Assembly: GCF_029873635.1 (NCBI RefSeq)
Contig: NC_080421.1
Coordinates: 3,472,001-3,536,000 of the forward strand
Length of the DNA: 64,000 nt
Direction of reading: 5' to 3'
Source of the DNA: Malania oleifera
Lineage: Eukaryota > Streptophyta > Magnoliopsida > Santalales > Ximeniaceae
Of this stretch, positions 23,363-33,981 are shown one piece after another. Every line of letters begins with the position of its first letter. Position 1 is the stretch's first letter. Position numbers and translations under genes: made by a program. A model generated the notes under the pieces. That model made no database searches. It was not told the origin of the DNA and saw nothing but the letters and a program-made list of their open reading frames with translations.

Positions 23363-23578
23363 TGTTGTAAAATATGTATATTTATGTGCACCCACATAAT
23401 GGTTCATTATGTGGTTAACCTTTGGGATGTCAATGTATTTGCGTATATAAGGACATGCTTTACAATAAAATGAGATAATAAGATGATTAGTAACATCTAG
23501 TTCCTGAAGAACTAGACTGTTGAATTTTTATACCTCCAAATTTTTTTTTTGTATTCCTCTTTTATTTATTTTATAACA
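23363..23578 (+). repeat. Copia 3' LTR
   Basis: 216 bp, TGTTGTAAAATA to TTATAACA, followed by the target duplication ATATC. It lacks about 35 bp present in the 5' LTR. Confidence 0.94.
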
Positions 23579-23583
23579 ATATC

Positions 23584-23844
23584 AGTATAGTTTGTGTATA
23601 TTTTAGATAAAAATAATATTTTTTTTAATACAATAATTTTTATTAAGCAAAAAATATTTTGAAAATTAGGTCGAGTTTTTACTAATTTAATAGTATTTTA
23701 ACCAATTTAACAATTTTTTATAAAGTCTAGTTTTGGAAATTAGTTGAATGAAAGGTTAATAGGAAAAAAGTGGGAAGATAAAAAGGAGAAGCAAAAAATG
23801 TAAAATTTCATTTCGTCTCAATCATAACTAATTATAAATGAGAA
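23584..23844. other. AT-rich spacer
   Basis: No gene or named repeat seen. It ends with GAGAA (23840-23844), the left target duplication of the next LTR. Confidence 0.6.
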
Positions 23845-24015
23845 TATAGTAACCCGATTAAAAAAATATATATGTATAATAAATAAATAAATAAAGAGAT
23901 ATTTTGGAGAAGATATTTTGAAAGGAGATATTTTGAGATATTTATATATAAATATCGTGGAGGAGATATTTATTTTGATTACTTAAAGGTTAAGTTATGT
24001 TTGTCTTTATAAACT

Positions 24016-24021
<6 letters not shown>

Positions 24022-24096
<75 letters not shown>

Positions 24097-24097
24097 A
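24022..24097 (+). repeat. (CT)n microsatellite in LTR leader
   Basis: About 38 CT units directly after the TATA box of solo LTR A. Related LTRs have shorter CT tracts at the same place. Confidence 0.97.
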
Positions 24098-25013
24098 GAT
24101 TTTCGAGCCGTGTGTTGCTGGAATCAACGATCCGACGTTGCTACGTGGATCAGGAAAGGAATCTCTACGGGTTCTACAGATCATAATTTAATTTCAGAGA
24201 TTTTCGAGTTTTTCCTAAAAATCGAGGTAAAGGTTGGTTTTTTATTTTGGTCCGGTAGATCTATAGTATACGAGATTATACTGAAGTGTTGTTCTTTGAG
24301 TATTAGGTTTTAGGATTTTCGTGCCGTTGTTTTGAACCGTTTAGGCTCGAGGTTCAGAAAGTTAAGGCTTGAGTTCCGGGTCGTTTCAGACTCTGATTCA
24401 CGCGCATGTAAGGGGGTTATGTTAATATAGTGATTTATACAATATGAATCGATAGAAATGTTGAAATAACTCTTAGATATCGAGTTACGGCGATTTTAGG
24501 GTTTCTGGGCCTCAATTTGGTAAATCGACTTTATTTTCAAAACCAATCGGTCAAATTCAAATGTTATATTTTTAGAATATTGTACTTGTCATTCCAGACC
24601 TTTTCACCAGTTGGAAATGTTGTTTTCGTTGTTAAAAACCCGTACTGTGATATTAACTGTTTATATTTACTTTTAGGTTGCTTTCAAATGTGGGAAACTA
24701 TGTGGTAGGTCTTGATGTTGTTAAATACTGGAACTGTTGTGAAAATATAGGAAGTTTATTTGACGACTACCGGATTTCACGTAATGATGTGTTTTGTGAA
24801 ATGATTTCAAAAGAGTACTTAAATTGCTTAAATTACATGATATGCTTTAGGAACCCTGAGGATTGATAGTGTAGGCATAAATCCGTTTCCAGTGAGGACA
24901 TTATACTTTTGATCTATATGAACCCATATTGTATTGAGACAGTAGGGGCAGTCTTAGTGTGAGTTTGCCTCTTGATTGTGTACCCAAACTATATTGAGAC
25001 AGTAGGGGTGGTC

Positions 25014-27866
25014 TGTAACGCCCTGAACCCTTAAACCCGGTCCGGTGCGTTATACCTGATAAAATCCTAATAATTCATAAATCAATATGCAGCGGAAAAC
25101 ATAAATATAATCCTCAATCATATAATACCAGAGTTTTCCTATACCTATCTACCAACCATAATAAATTAATCATCCACCTGTATTCAACATATATACATAT
25201 CCCCAAAAACATCCAGTATTCACAACCATTCCTTTCTTATCAACCTTAAAATATAAGACATAAAACATAAAATATTTACATTCCCAAAAACATCATTAAA
25301 ATGTTTATACTCTTTTTCTTATATCTCCCAAAAATGCTATAAAACCTCGAGCTCTCTAAACTCGATCTCGAGGAGGTCCTGAAAAAGATACATTTATATT
25401 CAGGTGAGACACATCTCAGTAAGGGAAGAAACAATATATTAAAATAGCGTATGGCTAACATGAGTTTATATAACAACATAATATTTAACATTTGAAAATC
25501 GTTAACATAATTTCTCAAAATCATTTTCTGAACCTAATTAATCACATGCAAAAGATTTAACCCACGAGATTACCCAAGGATAGGGGCGATTACCCGCCCA
25601 TACAAGTAGCACCCCTCTGCTCTGATACATTTGGCAACCTAAAGGTCACTACTAAAGCATATCAAGACACTCACCTTACTCAGTAAGTCCTCTAGTGTTA
25701 GATTGATCACGTACTCACACAGTTCAAACAAAGGTTTTCCACCCAAGGCCCCAAGGATAGGAAAATCTACCCGCTCATACAAGTAGGTTCCCTTTGCCAT
25801 AATGCGTTATGCAGCCTACTGCTACATCTGATACTACTAGTGCACTCGCCTTTCCTAGCAAGCCCTCGGGCGAAGAGTATGCCCCGCCCTAGTTGTAACA
25901 TATTCTATTAGTATAAATATTTCTAATGTCATAATACATTATTCTTTCTGTGATTATTCAATCATTCACATCTGTTCATGTTCATAGCTTTAACATTCCA
26001 TTTCATTTCACTTTAAGTGACTCTTTCCCATTTATATCGTTCACATTTCACATTTCATTCCATTATCATTTCATTACCTTATCATTCCATTTTCATTTCA
26101 CTCATTCGTACTACAACTGCTTTTTAGCCGTCATCAATTAGTCCACATAGAAATGCGCTACAATCTGCTAACACAGCTCCTTTTAGCTATCATCAGTTAG
26201 TCTACATAGAAATGCGTTAGAATTTACTAACATGACTTTCAACTGTTATACATTTACATAGTTGCATAAACATACATAAGCAGCATAGTTTATATCATAT
26301 TTCATTCTTAATGCTTTACATACTTAGCCTGCATCTCATACATTTAACATATATTTACACAGAACTTACATTTAATCATATCACACAATTTAGTAATAAA
26401 ATTCATATATTGCCTGTAAAATAAGTCAACCAACATTTAACGTTTTTATACTGAAAATACCTTTCATTTCTTACATAATTATCCTGAAAATATTTTCCAC
26501 TTTTATTAGTTCATTTTCGCATATACGTATATAATAAACAGCCCTAAACTCGGAAAAACATAATTTAAATGGTTGGCATTTTAAACCCATACTGAAAATA
26601 TAACCCGTTATATAACACAATTTATATTTTCATTTTAATTACAATTCATAAAAAAATTCTGATTTAATATATATTTTCCCCTTGCATGACTTATTAACAC
26701 GCCGAGACAGGATCTGAAACATGAGTCTGATGGAGCATGCTATTCAGTCAAATCCTGAATCAAAAATACATAATTTCATTAAATAGAAATCTGAACAATA
26801 AAAAAGATTTTATATTTGTAAGGGTCGTAAAAATTTCAATAATAGTAGTTATACCTACAAATATAACTAATTTACCTAATTCCCCAAATCCACTCTCGCT
26901 TTGGAGTAGGGTTTAGAAAACTCAAATTAGAAATTTACTCACACCAAAATGACGACAATCGCAACTAGAACCATGTGGTCTGATTGACAATTTAACACCA
27001 AATTTAAAGAGAAATTGAGAAATTAGGGAAAAATTATCTTACCCCAAGAATGATGTCTACGCCACTTCCACGATAAATCTACTCAAGTAGAAATATCGGT
27101 GACGGAATTAGAAATTCAACGACACCTTCTATTTCCTGATCTACCATAAATTCGTCGAAAAATTGAGAGAGAGAAAGAAGGAAGAGACAGCTGAATGATA
27201 GAAAAAGAGAGAGGTAGAGAAAACCGTCGGCAGGAGAGACCTGAAAGAGGAGAGAGGGAGGGAAACGGGAGAGGGAGAAGAAGCGAAAGATCAGAGAAAG
27301 GAGAATCATTGGTGGGAGAAGACAAGAAAAGAAGAGACGAGAAAGAACAGAGACCAAACAGAAGAGAAAGGGAGGAAGACCCAGAAGGGCGAGGGAGGAG
27401 AGACCCAGCGAGAGAGAGAGCGCGGAGACGACAGGCGAGCAGACAGGAGAGAGTGAAAAGAACTGAGGATATTGAACGTGAAAGGAAGTGGAATGGTAAG
27501 GTTAATTGTGATTGAGATTAGTCAAATTGAAATTCCCATTCATTAAATTATATTTACATTATTTTATATTTTATATTATTATAATACACTTATTACTTTA
27601 ACCATATTAGATACCCTATCTTTATATAATATACCTATCATATAATTAAAGTTAATTAATTCATTTAAATAACATTAGATTAATTTATAATCAATTAATG
27701 TAATATTTAATTATAACTTAAATTAATAATCATCTAATTCTGACATTTATTTATATTTTTATTCTATTCTTTCATACTTTCCTTTTTTTGTTTATTTATT
27801 ATTAATTTAATTATTATTATTTTTTAATGATTTTAATATTTTTAATTCGAGCCGGAGGTTACTACA
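25014..27866 (-). mobile_element. Solo LTR B nested in LTR A
   Basis: In sense (minus strand) it starts TGTAGTAACC and ends GGGCGTTACA; 2.85 kb. The flanks are TGGTC (25009-25013) and CGGTC (27867-27871), a target duplication with one change. It belongs to the same family as 46710-49296, sharing the GATTACCCAAGGATAGGGG block and the purine-rich leader. The Arg/Glu-rich frame at 27195-27515 is only this purine leader. Confidence 0.87.
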
Positions 27867-28493
27867 CGGTCACCCCAGATTGTGGGGATTTTATACATAG
27901 CAATGTAGAGTTTCCGGGGGGGAATGTGTCCTATCCTGCATCTTTGGACATAGTATGTAATGATTATTACTATGGGCGTGATTAATGATAAAAAATGGGT
28001 TACGTATTAACAATTAGGCAAAATAATATTATTACTCGAATTTATGTTTTTGTTAAACACTTTAAAAGCATGTTGGCCACACATGGTCTTTATTAGCTTA
28101 ATCGTGCTTACTGAGAATGGTGTTCAAACCTATCATACCAAAACATGATCTTTTCAAGGTCTTTATCGAGGTTGAGATTAGTAAGGACTTGGGCAGGGTA
28201 GTGATCTATTTTTGAGTAAGCGTATCCACAAACTCGATTTTGTAGGCTATGTTATAGGTTTTTAAAACTTGTAAAATGTTGGAAGACTCAAGGATGCGTC
28301 AAATATCATATAGTATTGTATATGAAAGTTAAAATAGTTGTATGTATCTATCAGACAGTTAGAACTCTAGTAATAGTTTGATGAATGTTTATGTTTTTCG
28401 CTGCGTATATATCTGTTGAGAAGTATATCAGGTACACAAACATTACTACGGTAACACCCGGGCCGTAAGTATGGATCGGGGCGTTACAGAGAA

Positions 28494-28773
28494 GCTAAAA
28501 TACGAGTAATAAAAAAAAGTTATAGTGTTCAAAGTGGCGCGATGGTGGTTGGAGTCCCCGAATTATCAAAAAAAAAAAAAAGTTATAGTTTGATAGGTTA
28601 GGATTTACCAGGTTTTAAAAATATTAGAGTATGTTTGGTATTATTTTTTGTTTTTAATTTTATACTTTGAAAAAATGAATTTTAAAAAGTGTATTTTTTT
28701 TATGTTATTTGTTATTCATTTTTTTGGGTAGATGTTTAGTTGTTTTCAAAAAAAAAAAAAAATTGACAACCTG
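28494..28773. other. AT-rich spacer with poly-A runs
   Basis: Contains several A/T homopolymers and a GTATGTTTGGTATT motif like those at MITE ends. No gene seen. Confidence 0.5.
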
Positions 28774-31262
28774 TGTAACGACCCAGAAAATATTCATATT
28801 TAAATATTAAAGAGAGAGGAAATGGAAACAGAAACAGAAAGAGGCAGTAGGTTTCGTTGACGACATCGCATTTTGGAAATAATAATAACAATAATAATTT
28901 CAAGGAATTACCAGGGAATTCGTCGACAAATACAGGATTTCGTCGACGAGTTCATAAGGAAATTTGTCGACGAATACAGGGTTTCGTCAACGAGAAAATA
29001 CCGAGAGGGGGTATGGAGCAGTCTGAATTTCGTCGACGAATACAGGGACTCGTCGACAAATTTAATGAAGGACTCGTCAACAAGATGACGTGTCTCATCG
29101 ACTAAACTAGTAGTATAAATCTTTGAAAACCGGGATTTTTATCCATTTACCAGCACCCCTCTCTCTCTTCTCTCTCTCTCTACGAATCCACTCCCTTCTC
29201 TCTTCTATTCCGGCCCCACCAGTCATCGGATTGACGATCTGAAGCTACCGCGACGCTCCTGGCGGAGTTCTCTACAAGGTTGCCGGAGCTGATCGTCGGG
29301 AAAACAAAGTGTCCCTTTCTTAATTCCTCCCGATTTTCAAGGAGGTCCTTTTATCCAGTAGATTTTGGTATTATGACAGTTATAAGGAAATGATGTAGGC
29401 GAAAAAATATAATATTTGTTATGAATATGCATTTTCAGGCTGTTGGCCGTAGGAACCGCGTGAAAGTGAGAACCAGAATATATAGGGGTTTTCAAAGTCA
29501 AAGTAGGGAAAATATGTTAGCTAGGAGTTTTTTATAATGTTAATAGAGATTTATAGAGCAATTTATTCCGTTATTTACAGATATATTACAGATATGAATT
29601 TAAATGTTGTGTGGCAGAGTGGTTTTCATGTGATGAAGAAATGAAGAAATTTATATAGCTTTTAATATGTATCATACTATACTGAAAATACATGTATTGA
29701 CAGTAAGACAGTTTAATATAGTTTTCCAGTAATTATGAGATTAGACAGAATATACAGCTATAATATTATTTCACAGAAGATTATACAGAGAAGTGATGAT
29801 AAATGGCAGGCACAATGAAGTTTTATATGGGATAGTTTCACTGAAACGGATGAATTTACAAAATAGATATATTATCACCTACACGTTTACAGTTACTAGA
29901 TCAGCTACTCATTAGTTGAGACAGCTTTAAAAAGAACAAGTAAAAAAATAAGAGCTATAGCATGTCATGATTTGGCGAGACCAATAACATATAGAGTATA
30001 TAGACAAAAGTATATAGACAGAGGGCTACAGGACAGATATATATAGAGGGATAGACATCAAGATGCTACCGGCATACAGATATATACGGAAATTACAGAA
30101 TCGATAGAACAGAAAGATAGAGTTATAAAGTAATTATGGCAAAAGAACGGAAACGGTAAAGAGTGTAATGTATATATATATATATATATATAATATTATA
30201 TAGATATATATATATATATAATATATATAGATCAGGATCCCGTGTGCGAAAGATTTCAAAAGCAGATTAACAATTAGAGGATTGAGTAAGAGTACAGAGG
30301 GTACCGTTGCATTTATATTTAGATAGAGAGCAACCACCCATCTGTCAGCATAGTGTGTGAAGGTATGTCTAACTGTGCTACGGGGAGAGGATATGCAGGC
30401 TGTACACACAGTGTACGCATGGGTAGAGGAGGGGACCGCCCGTTTTAGACGAGGAAGAGACCAAAAGAGATAGACATCCAAGTCCCGTTGCCTAGGAAAA
30501 GGAACTGTGCATTTGGACGAGGCATGCAGGTAGTTGTAAGTATAATTGACTTATCTTGAGGAGAAACCGACCCAAATAGAAGTACTGACTAACGAGCACG
30601 CACAACCCTTGTCAGAGAAGAGTTGACACAATCCATGCGTACAGGTCCCAACCAAGGATAAAAGCCACGGTTATATAAATGTTATAGTTGAACAGTATAT
30701 AATGAAGTATTTAGATAATGATATTACCCACTATGAAAAGTAGAAAAAAACAGACAGATACAATATGATTTTTAATGTGAAAGAAAAAGATCTGGATCAT
30801 TAGCCATGATTTATTACGTTACAGTTTAGTTATTATTTTTAAAAAGTATCTTTAACGTAAGTTGTACCCCACTCAGTAATATAGCATACTTTACCACTTA
30901 CTGAACGTCGACGATCACTCCCTTACTTTAACATTTTCAAGTGAGTCAGATAAGAGTGAGCAGAGATAGGCTCGCGAATAGAGAGGAGTGGGTGTGGGTC
31001 CCCATGGTTTAGGAGTGAGTTTTTTGTCCCAAAGTTGGGTGTCCGAGGTTTTGGTATAGAGACACGAGAGGGAATTTTTGTAAATAGGTCTGTGTAATAC
31101 TAGATTTCATGGATATTGTATTGGTAAATATGTGAATGGCTGCAGATATGTGGTTTCTGCTATTGAGGTAATGGAGGTAGATGACACAGAATATTTTTAT
31201 GTTGTAGAAAAAAAATTGGTATGATTTGAGATCGTAAACCTCTGTTTTGTTTGGTCACGTTT
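28774..31262 (+). mobile_element. LTR C (gypsy type), right end uncertain
   Basis: Starts TGTAACGACCCAG. It has a GTCGACGAA palindrome array at 28855-29105, GTATAAATC at about 29113 followed by a CT-rich leader, and a CCCCACTCAGTAAT block near 30870. The right end is placed by the degraded GGTCACGTT near 31255. No target duplication was found. There is no coding sequence. Confidence 0.65.
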
Positions 31263-32640
31263 TTTATAAAGATTTGTCAAAAATATTTCTAATATCTGTA
31301 GAGTTCTATATTTTACAGATTAAATAATTTGTTCTATACATAATTTTTAGTTAAAATTGAAATAAAATGACCTTGAAAATTTAAAATAGAATTAAAATAA
31401 AATATTTGGAAAATTTTTAAAATTTTTAAAAATAATAAAATCCATTTAAATTATTATTTTTTATTCTTCTATTCTCACAACCAATAAGATTATTCTTATA
31501 AAATGCATTTTTTAAATTTAATAATTAAATAAATAGTTATAACAATTTCTATCTCTAGAATACCACTAACCTGTATTATTTTTTGTACTTTTAATTATCA
31601 TTTGATTTAAGGAAAAAACGTATTTGTTTTAATGAAGTCTTAGTTTGTCTTAATTTTAAAAATTTTAACTAAATGATTGTTGGTTTTAATTTTTAGTTTT
31701 TAATTTTATTTCTGATTTTTGTTTTCTATTTTTCATTCTTAAAATTTTAAATAAAATTCTAATTTGTCATGGATATTTAATGTATATTTTTAATGTTCTT
31801 CTTTAAAAATCTAAGGGCCCGTTTAGTCGTGATTTTAATAAATTTTCCATTTTGATAACATTTGTATGAAATAAATGAATAGTGGTAAACATTTTTGGCA
31901 CTATTTACTCATAAAAATAGTCTTATTTTTTATTTCAAACATTTTTAAACAATTACAAAAATTACATATTATTTTCTAATTTTATAAACTTATAAATACA
32001 AATTGAAAAATATTTTTTCATTATTTTTCTTAATTTCTAACTCTTACTTTGTATATAAGAGCATAAAATTTAGATCTTGAACTTTAATTTGTGTAAATTA
32101 TGTATAATATTTCTTCTAAATTCACACAAAGTCAAATTCAAGCACAAAATCTATGATTCCGAATATTATTTTATATGAATTAAAAAAATTTTTTTTTTAA
32201 AATATGTTTTTATGATTATTTGAAATCTAGAAATAAAAGAATAAAAAAATTATTTTGAACATTTATAACTCTTACTTTTATATGAATTTTAAATAATAAA
32301 AAGTAAAGTAAAATATTTATACTTTTTTGAAAAACTAAAATGGTTTTCAAAATAAAAAATCTTAATATTTTGAATATTAGTAAAGTGTTATAATTTTTCC
32401 CTTTCAAAAAAATTTATTACAAATTTTAAGACCTGAACTCAAAAAATATTTAAAAAGTATTAAAAAAATATTTTAATGTTTGGTTATCTAAGTGAAAAGA
32501 AAATAATATTGATAAACAAAATTTAATTTTTACATATTATTAAACCTCACTCTTTAACCATATTAAAATAAATCGTCACTCTTTAAACCTTGATCTCCTA
32601 CATAGCCCTCTAGTTTTTTTTTCTTTTTAATATATATATA
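31263..32640. other. AT-rich intergenic DNA, possible MITE scrap
   Basis: No convincing frame. GGGCCCGTTTAGTCGTG near 31814 resembles the terminal repeats of hAT or PIF MITEs, but the opposite end was not found. Confidence 0.4.
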
Positions 32641-32699
32641 TTCTTGACCTTTCCGTCCTTTAATGCATCACATCATGTTCTCCAATAATAATGGCAGGT

Positions 32700-33981
32700 T
32701 GAACAACAATGGTGTTTTTTTTAAATGCACTCGGCTCGTGATTGTTGAACTTTGAAAGTAGGTGTCAGGTGGGGCGTTGAAAATTCTCAAATGGGTTGCC
32801 GTTGATTTTGAAAAACTTGCAAGCCCTTTTCGCTTTACACCACTCATCAATTCATCCACACCACACCCAGAAGAACCCATAGCCCGAGAACTCGAGAAGG
32901 TTCGATTCAAAGGTCAGCTTCTTCTTCCTCTTCTTCATGTTTTCTGTATGGTTTATGTGATTTTGTGTGAAAATTGCGAAGAAGGTGGAAAAGGTGAGTA
33001 GAAGTTTTTTATTTTCTGTCATTTGGGTCCCTGAAAACGACGAACTGATCACTTCGATTATGCGATCATTTGAAGTTGAAGTTGTTAATTTAAACAGGAC
33101 AAAAGTTTTAGTTTGATGGCTTGTGAATTGCTGGGTTCTATTTTGATTCTGAATAAATCGTTGAATCGATGCAAGCAGCTACTTTGAGCGATCTTAGTAT
33201 TCTTTCTGCTTCTAATAATATATATTTCATATTCATTAGGTTTTAGGCTCATTTTTTGTTCTAGATTATCAGATTCGACTCAATTTTCCAGTTCCGTGGG
33301 TTTGAAAACTTTGCTTTTGCTGTGGAATTGTGTCTGCGTCTTTGTTGGATGTAGATTGCTACTTCAGCTTCAATTCCACTAGAATAAATTTGGATAGCTA
33401 TGATATGAGAGAAAATGGGGGAAAAATCGATGGTCCTTTCTTTTAGGCTCTGTACCAAGAGTTTTGTTTGGGAAAGGAAAGGAAAATAACATCAGAACAA
33501 AATCAAAATTTCATTGTATTTTCTGTCTATCAAGAACTACTACGAATAAAAATTTGTTCAAATATGATTAAAATTTAGAAAATTCAAAGGTTAATGAGGT
33601 CTTTTTTTTTTTTTGTAGCCATTGATTTGGAAGGAAAGAATCTGATTTCTTTTCTTTTTTTCCAAATCACCTAATCCAAACGAAGTGTTAGAATTTTCAA
33701 TTGAAAATTTGGAACGAAGAGGAAACTGTGGTTTTAGCTCTGTCTGTGTGATGGGATGAAAGAATTTTCTGAATTTGTGCTGGATTTGCTAACCATAATC
33801 TGAATATGCATATCTTTGGAATTCATCCTTCAGCAATAGAAGAGCAATGAACTAGGCAACAGATGGTTAAAGGAAGAACGGTGCATCCAGACTGCATTGA
33901 CGCATCAAATTCTGATTGTCACTGTGTTCTGCTATAGAAGAATTGCTGAGGCTACAATGGGGAAGGCCAGAAAAAAATCAG
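32700..33981 (+). other. Promoter-proximal and 5' UTR region of the Cys-exon gene
   Basis: GC content rises after 32750. Two donor sites could end the first leader exon: AAAG/GTCAGC at 32912 and AAAG/GTGAGT at 32993, the second being the stronger. The following intron runs to CAG at 33833, where exon A begins. The SYF2 gene downstream has the same layout: a non-coding first exon, an intron in the leader, then the Cys-motif exon. Confidence 0.5.
33863..33937 (+). other. Decayed Cys-motif unit A, now a 24-codon uORF
   Basis: Reads MVKGRTVHPDCIDASNSDC and ends at TAG after five further residues. A frameshift near 33927 separates it from the rest of the unit, which in the next frame reads CYRRIAEA and then the ATG of MGKARKK. 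The unit therefore sits upstream of the best start codon and could act as a translated upstream ORF. Confidence 0.6.

Larger units (their letters stand above)
6745..23578 (+). mobile_element. Ty1/copia retrotransposon, split by nested insertions
   Basis: Two matching LTRs (6745-6995 and 23363-23578), a tRNA-Met-type primer site, gag, protease, integrase, RT and RNase H in copia order on the plus strand, and a perfect 5-bp target duplication ATATC at 6740-6744 and 23579-23583. About 12 kb of the span is later insertion: a truncated gypsy piece in gag and a whole Tekay element in RT. The coding parts carry mixed stops (TAA, TAG, TGA) and frameshifts, so the copy is dead. Confidence 0.95.
23845..28488 (+). 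mobile_element. Solo LTR A (gypsy type), interrupted by solo LTR B
   Basis: Starts TATAGTAACCCG and ends GGGGCGTTACA, flanked by GAGAA at 23840-23844 and 28489-28493. Without the nested LTR its length is about 1.79 kb. It contains TATAAACTC before a long CT tract, a CGAGGTAAAGG donor-like site near 24225 and a CTTACTGAGAATGGTG block near 28108. There is no internal coding region, so it is a solo LTR left by LTR-LTR recombination. Confidence 0.85.

Noticed and set aside
27079-27515. Arg/Glu-rich 106-codon frame and opposite Leu/Ser-rich frame
   Set aside because: Low-complexity purine/pyrimidine leader of solo LTR B; the matching region in other LTRs has no conserved frame.
32762-33001. 79-codon frame at the start of the Cys-exon gene
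   Set aside because: It crosses two probable splice donors and does not join in frame to later exons; treated as leader.
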